This document shows positions 1 through 12,327 of a stretch of 64,000 bases of DNA, one piece after another. This DNA is from Brachypodium distachyon (Eukaryota; Streptophyta; Magnoliopsida; Poales; Poaceae), in the NCBI RefSeq assembly GCF_000005505.3, contig NC_016133.3, positions 29,691,008-29,755,007 on the forward strand. Reading direction: 5' to 3'. Both the position numbers and the translations under genes were made by a program. The notes beneath the pieces are model-generated. The model was not told where the DNA came from. It saw only the letters and a list, made by a program, of their open reading frames with translations, and ran no database searches. Numbering within the stretch: position 1 is the stretch's first letter; the number at the start of each line of letters is the position of its first letter.

Positions 1-3000
1 GATCGCCTTTGGGGGCGATAATGCCCACTGCATCGCCCAGATAGCAAGAGGTCGCATGTATATCAGTGACCTGTAATGCCCATCTGTGGTCCATCCTTCT
101 GGTGTTTGGAACCAATACCTGCAGTACCACAGGAAATCATGTCTTATAACTTGTAACAAATAGTATTTGATCATGAAACATAAAATTGCTGCGAGCAATT
201 AGCGTCGCAAGTTGTTGGGCACAAAGTAACAGCTACCTACAGAGCTACACTAGACAGATTAATAGGGGCACAAAGCAAGCGGTAATAGAATGGAAAAACC
301 ACCGACAGCATCCAATTTCTGTTTTAAGATGGAACTGACAGGAATCCTTAGCATGGAAGACATGAAGCACTAGAAAACAAAATATTGCCAAAGCTAAATC
401 AAACTATCAAAGTTGCACCACTGTGAACTATTAGATTGCTCAACAATGTATAAAAGCAGCACTTACCCATAGCCTTCTTCTGACCACCCAGCAAGAAATA
501 TTCCTTCCGCGGTGATAAAACCTTGATGCTCCATTCCATGGAGTAGCATGTTAGCAGCAACACCGTATGTAACACCAGTCCAGATTTCCCGAGATTGCAT
601 GCATGTCTCGTCCACCTTCCCTTTAGGAGTCATACCATTTACAGCCCCCATCCGTCCTCCTTTTACCTTCATTACATTGAATTCAAATATTTTCTGTAGA
701 GCACTTCTTATTTTGTGCTCGTCAAAAATTGGGGGCAAGCCTGACGATGCAGCATACCACTGTCCTGCAAGCTGATCAGCCTGGATGGATCGGCTATTGC
801 TGCTTGTACCACTGTCATAATTGAAATAAGATCCATTCCATAACTTAGCCTCATACACTGCTTTAGCTTTTATGAACTTGAGCTTGTACTTTTCAGCATA
901 TGGACGATCCCCAAGGCGATGGGCCATTGTAGCTGCAGCTTGAAGTGCGGCAAGCCAGAGACAACCACAGTACGCACTAATCCCGTGAACGGTCCAAGCA
1001 TCATAGGTTTGATCAGGAAATCCATCATTCTCAATGAGACCATCACCATCTCGATCAAACTGATCCATGTAGTCCATTGCAGCACAGACTGCAGGCCAGA
1101 CATCTCTACCAAACGTCATATCACCTGTGGCAGCAAAGTCTCTGTATACCTGGAGTACAAACTTGGGATTTAGATCTTTCCATTTACTCGTGTCGTGTAT
1201 GTTATATGCATTCATTTCATGCCAGGGGTCATGTGTTCCCAAGTCATGAGGAACAGCACCTTTGACTTTGCGGATTCCTGAGGTACCATCAGCCAGAAAT
1301 TTGACTCTCCGGCGATCTTCATACAGAACAGCATCAGCAAAATCACGTTGAATACTCAGCTCTATTTTGGGAAATAAATCAAGGAGAGCAAAAGAAGCAT
1401 AGAAATGCACATCATATGTATTCCACATGATGTATTCCACTCCCTCCAGGTACAAGAATTTCCCAACATTTTCAGGGCCATCCTTGGAGTGTATGCAAGG
1501 AACTGGTTCTTGCACCCTAAGTCCATTGGTTTGTTCTGGCATCTGTGGTCCACCATTAGTCAGGTCATCTCCATTAAAGACTTGCTCTGCTGTTGGCCTG
1601 GGAAGGTTATCTTTAACAGATTCCGATTTGGTATCTTTTATAGGCTTTTTTGAATGTTTCTGCTGGTTAGAAGCAGGATTTGTTTTCTCATCAATCGCTG
1701 GAGGTTGACCATCTACATGATCAAAAGGAAAAAAATGTAAGGACAGGTACTAGCGCATGGAAGGGCCGGACTAGATGTAGATACTAAAACAGAACTCTTG
1801 CAAGCAGTTTTAGAATAAAAGGAATAAATCCTGAAATAGAATATAGAATAGAATAAAAGGAATAGTGCAACTGAAAAGAGCAAACCATCATTATGTAATC
1901 TAGTTCGTACAATATGCTAGACATCTTAAGAAGCCTAAACCCATCACAAATTTTTATACAGCATACCTGTCCAAACAGTACCCCCAGCTACCAGAAAGTA
2001 AAGCTCGTTAAAAAGGGTGAACTTGTACCTGCAGATAAGGCATCGACTAGTTAGTTTAAGAGGAAATTAAGACATTAACTAGCATTGTTTGAACAAACTG
2101 AAATACATCATGTGATATAGTACCATAGACCTTCTACAACATTCTCATGTATAACCCATGCACCAAGACATCAAGGAGGGGATCAGTCTGCTACACCTAA
2201 CACGGAAGGCAGCTTACAATGAATGCAATACATGTATGCACTCAACCCTGGTGATGGGCAACCAAATAGAGGATGAGAAATATCTACTAGTCTGCCAGTG
2301 CTACGAGAAAAAAGGCAGACATGATCGGTCAACTATGTCCGCACTATCGCTGAGTGACGGTGTAGGTCATTAACAGGCGAGCACAATAACTAAGGGAACA
2401 AGTCGCGTGACATTGGTACCCCTCAGTCATTTCGGTAATCTTCTTTATTTTCCTCTTAAGTTTAATCAATATACTCCTAAATTTGCACATTGTTTTCTCA
2501 AACACGCACAACGCATGTTTTTGTGCAATTTATAATTTACATCTCCAAAGTCTGTATTTCTAGAACATCTTTATGGATAAGTTTATTTTATTAAAAAATT
2601 GTGAACTTAGCACAATTTAATATTAATAATTAGAAAAGGATACATCAACATAATTTTTTCAACAATATATCAAGTGGAGCCACAAATAAGGTCAGTAATA
2701 GCCAATAACAGAGTCATGACTAATGAGTGAGAGATATGTTGTGGAACTCATAGAAAAGAAAGGTTGTAAGAGTAATTAATCTGGTGTCCTTAAGGGAATA
2801 AATGTTCGATTAAGGCATATTTTACTAGATTAGATTGGATGGCTGTGATGATTTGTGTCAGAACCTAACTAGTACAGTAGTACTCCCTCTGATCCATATT
2901 AATTGTCTCAAATTTGACCAAATATGGATGTATCTATGCCTAAAAAGCGTCTAGATACATGTAATATTTCGACATTTAATATGGATCGGAGGGAGTACTT

Positions 3001-6000
3001 TTATTTTTAGATTCACTCACAATAAATAGCACTACTACCCTTTTAGTGCACAGGTGATGATTTTGGCTAATGCGAAACCGCGTAGAGTAAAAAAGGACCA
3101 ATTTGTTAATGGAACACGGGAACATAAGGAGCAGAAGTGCCTTGGAATGTTAATGGCTTAAATTTTAAGATGAGTTAAGACGGCCAAAATGACTCGGAGG
3201 GAGTAGGATGACTGCTCTGCATATAACTCAAGACAAAGGTGAAATTCTTAAATGAATATATTTACGGTCATTTCCAAATTCCCAGGCCGGGGACCTGCTT
3301 ACTACCCCTATTGTCCTTACAAATTTACTTGAAACATCTGCATCATCTTTAGTTATCTGGTCACTTTTCACCATTGATAACAAGTACAAATAAAATACTA
3401 TGTTCTTGCTTGACCCCTTTTTTCAGTAGTTAAGCAAGTTACAAAGTTGCACAGGATCACGCTTTATATGTATCAGGTGCAAACACACAACTCGATGATA
3501 ATAGCTATATATATAGTAGCGAGAGAGAAAGCTTATACCATTCTGGAAGTCTTTCATCCCTGAGTATGGGGTTTTGCCACTTCTCGATCTCTTCTTCCCA
3601 AAGTCTATATTCTGAAAAAACAAGGAATGATCGTACAACAGCATAAGTTGGAAAGTAAATAAATAAAGAGCGATAAGTGAATCAGAAACCGACAGATCAA
3701 TAGTGCACATATCCTATCAACATTACAACAGTTCTGTTGTCGACATATGGCGGATTGTGAAGGCAACTATTAGTTACTAAACTGTGTCTGAATACATACA
3801 AAATTAGTAAGTCTAGCAAGTGACACGAAAGCATACTTGTTAAGGCATCATGAACCAAATTAATAGATGATCTTTCAGAAGTTCCATAGAATTCAGTGTA
3901 CCTCCTGCAACATGATAAAATATGTATGAGTTCTCTCGTCATGATTAAGGCATTGCAGCATACTAACTGCTAGTTGTGCATATTATTACACAAACGAATT
4001 CAATTGTTAGGCACCACGGTACCACTTTTTCTATCCAAATACCACAGTACTACTCCTTTTCAGTTTATAAAGCATATTCAAAAATCTTAATTTTTTATTT
4101 GAGCACATCTCATAAAACCCCTAGTTTCTAACGAACTGTAACATAGAACTCCACCTTTTGGATTTTTTATCACTTACCCCGTATTCTTGGACAAAACTGT
4201 ATCGCAAAACCCGTGATCCCGCTGTCAACACGGCTAACAGCGTTACTGACATTGGGACCCACCTGTCGGCCTCAGACACGACAACTGGCTTATCTAGTTC
4301 GGTCTGGTTCGGTTTTCTCCCATTTTTCTGTCGGTTCAGGTGGGTTCGGGCCTGCTCTGTTCTTCCTTCTGTCCTGCACCCTCGCCCACGCCACGTGGAC
4401 TCCTGGTGGCTCATCGTCGTGGTGCTCGACCAGGTTGGCGCCGGCGGAGAGTCGTCCCATGAGCAGAGGACAACAGCGGCAGAGGAGGAGGAACAGCAGC
4501 TGCTGTACCGCGTGCCGGTCTTTGACCCTGCCTTCAGCAAGTTCTGCTCTCTGCCCACGCCGCCGGTTGACAAATGTTACACCGTGCAGGTCTCCATGAC
4601 CTCGTCAGGCTATTGCAGGGAAGATGCCATGGGCAACGACAACACCTTCATGGTGGTTCAAGCTCTTCGCCTGGGTGTGCCCGCCGCTGGCCCGCGTCTG
4701 CGCGCGGAGGTTCTCGCTGGAGCTGGAGATTCGGTGGGTGCAGGCCAGCGATCCTCCTGAGGACGGAGCTGGTGCACCTTCTGGGCCGCTGCTCTTCTTC
4801 CACCTCACGCTCTGCATCCGCGGCGGCCTCTACGGGCAGCCCAGCCCTCTGTCCATCGACCTGCCTCGCAGCGAGGAGCTCCCCGATTGCTTTGCCGGTT
4901 CGGGCCAACAGACGTGAAACTGAAGGAGTTCCGGGCCAACAGACGAGAGAAAACCGAACCGGACCAAACTAGCTAAACCAGTTTTCGTGTCTGAGGCTGA
5001 CAGGTGGGCCCCAGTGTCAGTAACTCTGTTAGCCGTGTTGACAGCGAGATTACGGGTTTTGCGATACAGTTTTGTCCAAGAATACGGGTTAAGTGATTAA
5101 AAACCGAAAAGGTGTAGCTCTCTGATACAGTTCGTCAGAAACTAGGGGTTTTGTGATATTTACTCTCTTTATTTTCTAAGCCCATTTGTCTAGGAAACAA
5201 GCAAACTTTGGTTCCCTATGTGGAATCAACCAATAGTTGAAGAAGAAATGGGTGCATACATGCTTTATCAATCACTAGTCTAACACCTAAATAGGCACTT
5301 CTTGGTTAGTGTGAATTAGGAGATAGGCCTTATGATCTGAAAGGGAGGGATTACCACTTATAACTCTTTGTATTCCATTATGAAACCCCATGAAAACAAT
5401 AAAGAGAATGCATGTGCTGTTGTGGTCTTTTTTTTTTGGCGAGGAATGTGCTGTTGTGTTCAATCTAATGTGAACATACAACTAAATAAAGAAAGCAAAG
5501 TGATGTTTTATGAGTAGAATTTACAGATAGATGACTATCAGATGTAAAATAGAATCAACAAAAGTGCTTTCCATTGTATAGAAACAAGAACGCTGACCTG
5601 TTATATGTGCATCCCTTCTGAAACTTCACTTTAGGTGAGGACCAAGACAAAGCAAACGCAACTGTACACCTACCATGTGGCTCCACCCAAGTAGAGGCTG
5701 TGACAGCCGCACAAAGTGTCTCCCCAGGAGAGGAAGGCATACTACAGCCAGCATTGAAATTTTCCAGATTAAAGTGGCCATCCTGAGGAATGGTGTAGAA
5801 AAAAATGAGGAAGAATCAAGAGTTAACCTGATACGGAAACATAAAATGGTTATTATAGTACATAAGAAAACAAGGCAAGGAACAGCTGGTATGAAAATCA
5901 CCCATACTGCAATGTTAAAGAAAAAAGGGGTAACAGCAATTGCCTTTTTCATGATATCCCACATATCCTTCGCGGAAACATGATTTTCTCCAGAAAGGCC

Positions 6001-9000
6001 AAATACAGGCAAGACTGTCACGTTCACATTCTGCGTTTCACAGGCAGCGATAGCAAAAGTAACTGGAGGATTATCCTTTGCTGTTCTGCAGCATATAGCA
6101 GCTTGTCAGCTTGTAGATGTGTAACATTTTTTAGGGCATCGTAGATGCGGAACGTAACGCAGAAGGTTCCACAAAGTAGATATCATCAGTTAAAAGCAGA
6201 GGGTTTGAAACTCACTTGTGATGCAGAAGCACTCCTGACACTCCATCCTCCCCACTGAACACATGATGAGATCAAATAATGAGTACCATCATTCCAGAAG
6301 GCTTAACAGACACTAACGAAGGCGTATATATACATACTTACATGAAGGGCTCATTGAAGTGGCCTCCTGAATGATGAGAAAAACCTCCAATAGAGTTCTG
6401 TGTTTGAAAAGAAATATCACTAAAAAGGAACTTAAAGCGCATATGGTAACCTAATATAAATGGGATCTGAGTTTCTAGAGAAATAGTTTTTGACTTTTTA
6501 TTGTTATAGAAGCTAAACCAACCAGTAGTAACCTGTCCATTCTTCTACTCCCTCCGATCCTAAATTCTTGTCTCAAATTTGCCCAAATATGGATGTATCT
6601 ACTCTTAAAAGGCGTCTAGATACATGTAATATTTCAACAACAATTTCGGATCGGAGGGAGTACATCATAAATTTAATTTGCAATGAGATTTGACTTCCAC
6701 ATTCTCTCAACTTGGCAAATAGGTTGGATATTTCCCTAGTGATAGAAGCTATATAACCAGTTATTGTCCTCTACATCAAACTCAAGAAATCAGCTCGCCG
6801 CACAGAAACTTTGTTTTAAATGAACAAAGCACTGCCAGGGTGGCACTTGACATGTCTGGCAGTTTTCATCTATACCTCTATACCAACAAAATGTACAAGG
6901 TAGGGTTTGTAGCAAACCATGTTAGCCATCAAATCCAATCTACGGCTCAAGTTAAGTTGAATATCTGAAAATTATGTCCCAATTGCACATGAGGTAGGGT
7001 CTGAATCAAACCATCTTAGCCATCCAATCCAATCTACGTCTCAAGAATTAAGTTGAATAACGGAAAATTCTGTCCTAATTGCACATCTTATATCTTAATA
7101 ACATGATATCAATTAGACAATTACCCTTTACAACCCCTTTTCTCAAATTATCCGGAATTGCACAGCCTACTTCTTATCTCTTAGTCATGACGAATTACGA
7201 CAAGATTGCTGACACTATCCACCCCTTTTGTTATGAAATGTTGCGGTTATCATATCGCTTTTCCATGTAATTAGCATTGGCATGCAAGGCATCAAAAGCA
7301 ATATGGGCCATAAAGCTGAAGCCCAACAACGCAAAAGTGAAAACACAACTATGCAAGTAATGCTAATATTATGCAGAAGCTTTAGTCATATGCTTACCGC
7401 CCATGTCATTAACAGGCTTACTTTTGCACGGTCTCTCCCAGTGTTCACTAGCTATAAATAAGATACAAAAAAAATGGTCAAGTATACTGCATCGAAAAGG
7501 TTTATATGTATTTAGAACATCTTGATGCGTGAAACATATATAAAAACTACTCAATTGGAATTCGCATGCCCAATAGGCCAATACCTTGTCTGAAGTTGAC
7601 GAAATAGATTTCACAACATATATCCAATAGAACACACTTTGTTGGGAAATAGAATATAAGAAGCTATGAGAATACACCTACTGCAGTTGCCAACTTAGCT
7701 TAAAAAAATTAAAGTAAGTCACTTACAGTGTACACAAACACAGATGTAGGAAGACTGCTTTCTTTGTAATCATGAGGTATGAATGGTGATATCTGGCGAC
7801 ATGAGATTTTAAGGTCTGGATCTGGTTCACCTGCATTCATGGAAATTTTCACAACCTTCAGTTTGAAACAGCTGTCAGCTAAAGAAATAGCGACCCACAA
7901 AGTATATTCATTCTGCACTCAACACATAGGCTGGCTTGGCAATAATATAATTAACTACTTCAGCTCACTGGTAGACAAACTTTCCAAAACAAAATAGAAT
8001 GGAGCAAGAACTCTTGGTGATGCAAGTCATGTACCCACAGCTCCAGTGTCATACCATCATAAACAGTCCAGGCCCTAGGGAACAATGCATGATAGGTAGA
8101 ATGTTGGCCACTCAAGTTCCAGTCCCATGATGAAATTCCGGAGTCGCTATATTTCCTGAAACCATGGAAGACATCACAAGAGCACTATTTCTGCAGAAGC
8201 CATGACATAGCAAAACATAATCTTATCCTGTATAACCAAGCAGCAGACAATTCAATAACTATATCCTGCATCACATTACGGGATATATTGTTGGCTCTTG
8301 ACTAACGGATTAAAACTAAAAATACAACCGACTGACATAATAGAGCAAGTTGATCTGTCCAAACACATTCCAAAAGGGTACGAAAAAAGAGGAAACAAAT
8401 CGAAAGAATAGCTGCAAGAAAATAAGGTATACACTGGCTTAGCTAGAAAGTTGAATCAATATTTTTTTAAATTCAGCCTGGACTACAAAAAGGAAAAAAA
8501 GAAATTTGTACAATGATACTTGCTTAAGCAGAGACTTTTGCAAGATACAGGATTGACTTTGCTCACATCTAAAAAATAAAACAGGCTAAGGACTTACTTT
8601 AAACCATCATGGTGTCCAGGAGCCAATACCGATGAGCATTTTTTATTCCCCCCATCCCGTGATACAAAAATCTGGAAGAGCATAATGTTTAGGAACAGTT
8701 CATGCCTCACATCATACTTGTGAGAAAACATGAGACAAGGATATTGAGAGTAGAGCACTAAGGAAAAGGGTGAATACATAGTTGTTCTACATCTACATGC
8801 AAAAAAAAACTCATACTATAGTACTCCCTCTGATCCTAAATTCTTGACTCAAATTTGCCCAAATATGGATGTATCTATTCTTAAAAAGCGTCTAGATACA
8901 TGTAATATTTCGACAACAATTTAGGATCGGAGGGAGTAGTATACAGCTACTGACAAGAAAATGCAAACAAATTTACAAAGTGAAAAAGAAAGTGTCCCTG

Positions 9001-10313
9001 AGGATCAAAAAAAAGTGTCCCTTTCCAGCTATCAACAAGTAATCCACAAAAGAATGTTTTCTATGTACATCCATTGAAAGACTTGGTGAGGTAATTTCAT
9101 CTTATCTCAACAACCCTTCCCATAAACTGCTAACACTGTAATTTCACACTAGAGCACAGTGGCAGCAACACAAGAAATACATAAAAGCCAAAAAGGTCCC
9201 TTCTGGGGATTTAGTGAAACAAATAAAAAACGGTGCTTAGATCATGGGTGGGCATCACAACATTTTGAAGTAGTGATTTGAGCATCTGAGGCACTAAAAA
9301 GTCAGAACGTAAAAGACATACATCAAGATACAGTATTGCTCCAAACAACGTAGTGCATCAGTATCTTACGATAAGATAAAATAAAAATTACTTTGCAAGC
9401 AACAACAAACTAAGGGTTATTGTTAGCTGATAATATCAAGATAAGATGAAAGCATTACAGAAAACTGGTTCTCCATGACCGGCGAATTCTCACACAAACC
9501 AGGAATGATGTGCCAATTCTTGAACTCTCCCCTGAATCCTCTTGAAATGCTACCGCTCCTGCAGAAGTAATGTACTGATATCAAAATCTAAAGCCTGTAC
9601 GATGTGAACAAAAAAATGACTAATGACAGAAACATCAGCTTGAGCAGTCATACCCCATCCCTCCGAGCGGTACACCCTGTGAAGCTGATGGCTTACAGCT
9701 CTCTCTTGTGAATGGATCAATAGGAGCTTTCTGCAGGCACAAAAACAGACTCTATTCTGTCACCACACGAGACAATCTCCATGGTACCATTCTTTTTTTT
9801 TTGAACGGTCCATGGTACCATTCTGCAAGTGTTTGACACAAATATGTGCAAGACTAAAGACAATGTTACCCTTCCATGGGAAGCCTCCTCACGGACATAT
9901 GACCAAAGCCTCACCCCAAGGCTCATCTGAAATTTTTGCATTGCAAGGCAAAAACTTAGCAGCTACGGGAACAAAATCGGACAGGTGAAGAAACCAAACG
10001 CCATAAGAACCCGACACATGAGACCAAATCCCAGTACGATACCATTTTCATTGCTTCCATAAAGGTGACGCTGAATTCCTTGAGTATGTTGGCGTGACTG
10101 TTCAGTCGCCGCCGCCATGCCTGCTCCGGCGGAGCAGCGCCGTCTAAGTCCAACTGCGAAAATCCGCAAACGAATCACCACAAGAGCACAGAAAACAAAA
10201 TCCGCCGCGATCGAGACGCCAGCTCGTCTTACCAGTTGTAAGGCGCTGCGGCCCACGTACTCCTCCGGCGGCCACGAGTTCTTACGACAGTGGAATAGAT
10301 GGCCGCTCACCAT
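1..10313 (-). CDS. GBA2: Non-lysosomal glucosylceramidase (GBA2-type, GH116), 3' end outside window
   Basis: Hydrolyses glucosylceramide to glucose and ceramide; GBA2 enzymes act at the cytosolic face of membranes. I read 18 exons from the start codon at 10313: 10313-10233, 10153-10043, 9926-9870, 9730-9654, 9558-9459, 8671-8598, 8155-8055, 7830-7727, 7451-7398, 6397-6342, 6254-6216, 6085-5944, 5782-5598, 3904-3837, 3611-3539, 2028-1967, 1712-467 and 118-1. All phases join, giving 916 codons before the left edge, still open. The N-terminal part has [18 protein letters not shown], the GBA2 N-domain signature. The long exon 17 holds the GH116 catalytic (alpha/alpha)6 domain with [19 protein letters not shown] and [17 protein letters not shown], the stretches that carry the catalytic Glu and Asp in the family. 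The start [15 protein letters not shown] was chosen because it opens exon 1 and matches grass homologues as I recall them. The first bases of exon 2 are TTG, so exon 2 cannot start the protein. Intron 12 appears to use a GC donor. Transposons sit only in introns. Confidence 0.96.
2883..2995. mobile_element. Stowaway (Tc1/mariner) MITE, 113 bp, in GBA2 intron 15
   Basis: Terminal inverted repeats ctccctctgatcc / ggatcggagggag, flanked by TA on both sides (2881-2882 and 2996-2997), the Tc1/mariner target duplication. The two halves are inverted copies around gtctcaaatttg and tctagatacatg. A further gactcggagggagta end near 3192-3206 is probably a fragment of a second copy. Confidence 0.93.
4101..5165. 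mobile_element. Non-autonomous Mutator-like element with captured GC-rich core (Pack-MULE type), GBA2 intron 13
   Basis: About 220-bp terminal inverted repeats run 4101-4320 and 4945-5165 (for example aaaacccctagtttct, cgtattcttggacaaaactg, and the cggttttc stretches). The ends gagcacat / ..tactc match the gagtaaat ends of three other elements in this window. Flanking 9-mers tttttattt (4092-4100) and tctttattt (5166-5174) agree at 8 of 9 positions, as expected for a Mutator target duplication. The core (about 4330-4920) is far more GC-rich than the intron and keeps codon-like composition with open frames (4158-4760 plus strand), typical of a captured exon fragment, but I could not identify the donor gene. 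No transposase is encoded. Confidence 0.88.
5412..5458. mobile_element. Minimal poly-A/T-tailed insertion with 13-bp target duplication
   Basis: The 13-mer atgtgctgttgtg occurs at 5412-5424 and again at 5446-5458, flanking a 21-bp insert made of gtc, ten T and ggcgagga. A homopolymer tail with a long duplicated target is the footprint of target-primed reverse transcription by LINE machinery. Located in GBA2 intron 13. Confidence 0.6.
6548..6660. mobile_element. Stowaway MITE, 113 bp, in GBA2 intron 9
   Basis: ctccctccgatcc ... ggatcggagggag with TA at 6546-6547 and 6661-6662. Same family and length as the copies at 2883, 8824 and 42779, with the shared inner block gcgtctagatacatg. Confidence 0.93.
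8824..8936. mobile_element. Stowaway MITE, 113 bp, in GBA2 intron 5
   Basis: ctccctctgatcc ... ggatcggagggag, TA duplications at 8822-8823 and 8937-8938. Nearly the same sequence as the copy at 42779-42891 inside the UGGT gene. Confidence 0.93.
8989..9022. mobile_element. Minimal A-tailed insertion with 11-bp target duplication
   Basis: aaagtgtccct is present at 8989-8999 and 9012-9022 around a 12-bp insert gaggatcaaaaa. Short insert, A tail and duplicated target point to a 5'-truncated retroposition event. In GBA2 intron 5. Confidence 0.5.
9779..9824. mobile_element. Minimal T/A-tailed insertion with 15-bp target duplication
   Basis: ccatggtaccattct is present at 9779-9793 and 9810-9824, flanking nine T followed by gaacggt (minus strand: accgttc plus poly-A). 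A 15-bp perfect target duplication with a poly-A end is a LINE-type signature. In GBA2 intron 3. Confidence 0.6.
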
Positions 10314-11079
10314 CTCCCCCCACCCCGTCCTCTAGTGCCACAACCTCTACTTCCTCACCCCAGTACGATCCGCCACGCGCCGGCCGCGGTCCTATCAGAG
10401 GCCTGAACTCGATGCTGCGGTGAAACCAGGAGATCCACAGGTAGCAGGCCGCCTCATGAGCCCTTGCGCCCGCGTGGATCCGAGCCCCCGTCGCCCCTCA
10501 GCGCCTCGATTCGCTGCGGCGGCCGACGACGAAGTCGAGAATCGAAACGAAACCCTCGAGTGGAATTCACGCGCGTGCTTGTCGTGTGCTTTTTGCTGCT
10601 GCTGAGCTGTGTTCGCGGGTGTGGTGGGGAGAAGCAGCAGCGAGGAAGATGATGAGAAGGGGAAGCGGAGGCTGAACTTTTGGAAGGGGGACGGGAGGAA
10701 GGAAGTGGCTACGTGTGAACCCGCCGCCGGTGTGCGCTTTATGGGTGGCGGTAGCAGTTCCGTTTGGGATTTTCTGTAAGGGGAGTATGTTCGTTGATTT
10801 CAGATCAGATGAATAATAGAACAAACGGCAAAAGGGGATTATCCAAAAACCAAAGTTCCAAATTCAAACGGGGATCTACGCTGAATTCCAGTCTCGGCGA
10901 CATGTTTGAACTCCAATGCGACCTTTTACCTGTAAATAAAGCATGTTCATTTAGGACGGATTAATGATGAATTATAGAAGTGACAAGGGTTGTTTAAAGA
11001 TCATGTGGGTATTTTTTTTTTCATTTCCTGGGAACCTATGCTTCTTTGGTAACATGTTTGTGTTATGTCAATAAAATAA
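10314..11079 (-). promoter_or_regulatory. 5' UTR and promoter region of the GBA2 gene
   Basis: GC-rich sequence immediately upstream of the glucosylceramidase start codon (about 10314-10720) grades into AT-rich DNA up to the edge of a Mutator-like element at 11080. No other gene is supported here; the short open frames are GC-rich shadows. I could not fix a TATA box or transcription start. A 5' UTR intron is possible. Confidence 0.45.
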
Positions 11080-12327
11080 GAAAAAATTATGCAAAACCAT
11101 CACATTTAGGGCAACTTCTAGAAAAACCACATTTAAAAAAATCAAATCACCATCATTTTTTTGGACGATTGGACTCACACACTAATTTACGACTTGAGCA
11201 CGTTTTGATTGAAAACCTGACATGAGCCCACTTGCCGGTGCCACTGTGGTGACACGCTGGACAAGTGGTGACACCGTGTCCGAACCGACAAGATTGCGCA
11301 ACCACCACATTGGACACTTGTTGCGAAAACCACAATTTTCGTTAATTTTTGCGCAGAACTACCGCGTTTCAGGCAAGTTTTTGCACGTAACACTAATTCT
11401 GTCGTTTGAGACGCATAAACTCATTTCTGACACCTCAGGCCCACATGTCGAGTTGACAAAGTCAACCTAGCAAGTCAACCTAGCGTTAGCTCCGTCCGTT
11501 AGGCAGGCCCCTGGCCCCTTCGTCTGTCGTCTTCTACCTCGTCCCTGACACAGCACACGCAAGCAGGCAGGCAACAATGGAAGGCGCCACCTCGTCCCTC
11601 ACGCACTCCCTCTCCCTTGCACCGGCATGGGGGAGCACTGCCGACGCCAAAATCGCCGGCAAAGCATATGGTCGAACATCTTGTGGGTGTCTTTTTCAGC
11701 AATTCAAAGTGGACGGGACGCTCCAAATATTCAATGTTGTGTTGTTGTTGGTTGGGGAAGCAAGTAGTGGCACATCGACTGTGTAGTTTGAGCAATTTGT
11801 CAACAGGTTGAAGGTCGCGGAGGGCGCGCAGCCGCCGCTCATCAGGATGGCGGGGTCTGCCGTCGTCGGCCGCGAGAAGGCCGTCCTCACGTTGCAACGA
11901 CTCCAAGCGGTGCTACCGGATGGAGCTAACACTAGGTTGAGTTGGTCAACCGACATATGGGCTCGAGGTGTCAAAAATGAGCTTGTGCGCCCAAACGACA
12001 TAATCAATGCTATGTGCAAAAACTTGTCTGAAACACGGTGGTTCTGCGCAAAAATTAGCAAAAAATGACGGTTTTCGCAACAAGTGTCTTCAATGTGGTG
12101 GTTCTGCGCAATTTACTCGGTTCGAACACAGTGGCACCACTTGTCCAGCATGCCGCCACGGTGGCACCGACGGGTGGGACCCCTGTCAGGTTTTCAATCA
12201 AAACGCGGTCAAGTCGCCAATTAGTGCGCGAGAGTACAACGGTCCACAAAAGTGGTGGTGATTTGAAAAAAAAAACCGGTTTTTCTAAAATGTTGTTCCA
12301 AATGTGGTGGTTTTGCGTAATTTTCTC
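11080..12327. mobile_element. Non-autonomous Mutator-like element with doubled (outer plus inner) TIRs and GC-rich core
   Basis: The outer ends gaaaaaattatgc and (reverse) gagaaaattacgc start long inverted repeats. Flanking 9-mers ataaaataa (11071-11079) and ataaaacaa (12328-12336) agree at 8 of 9 bases, fitting a Mutator target duplication. Inside, about 11292-11485 and 11925-12112 form a second inverted repeat that starts with attgcgcaaccaccac / gtggttctgcgcaattt and is clearly homologous to the TIR of the element at 51508-52679. The core, about 11490-11900, is GC-rich with codon-like composition but no recognised product. It sits about 770 bp upstream of the GBA2 start. Confidence 0.87.

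Noticed and set aside
4158..4760. A 200-residue open frame on the plus strand as a real gene
   Set aside because: It begins inside one terminal repeat of a Mutator-like element and runs into the core; it lacks splice structure and sits antisense in a GBA2 intron. Better read as a captured fragment.
9956..10153. Exon 2 of GBA2 as a separate start (10153)
   Set aside because: The bases there are TTG, not ATG, and an acceptor site (ttttcgcag) precedes them. Exon 1 at 10313-10233 supplies the start and joins in phase.
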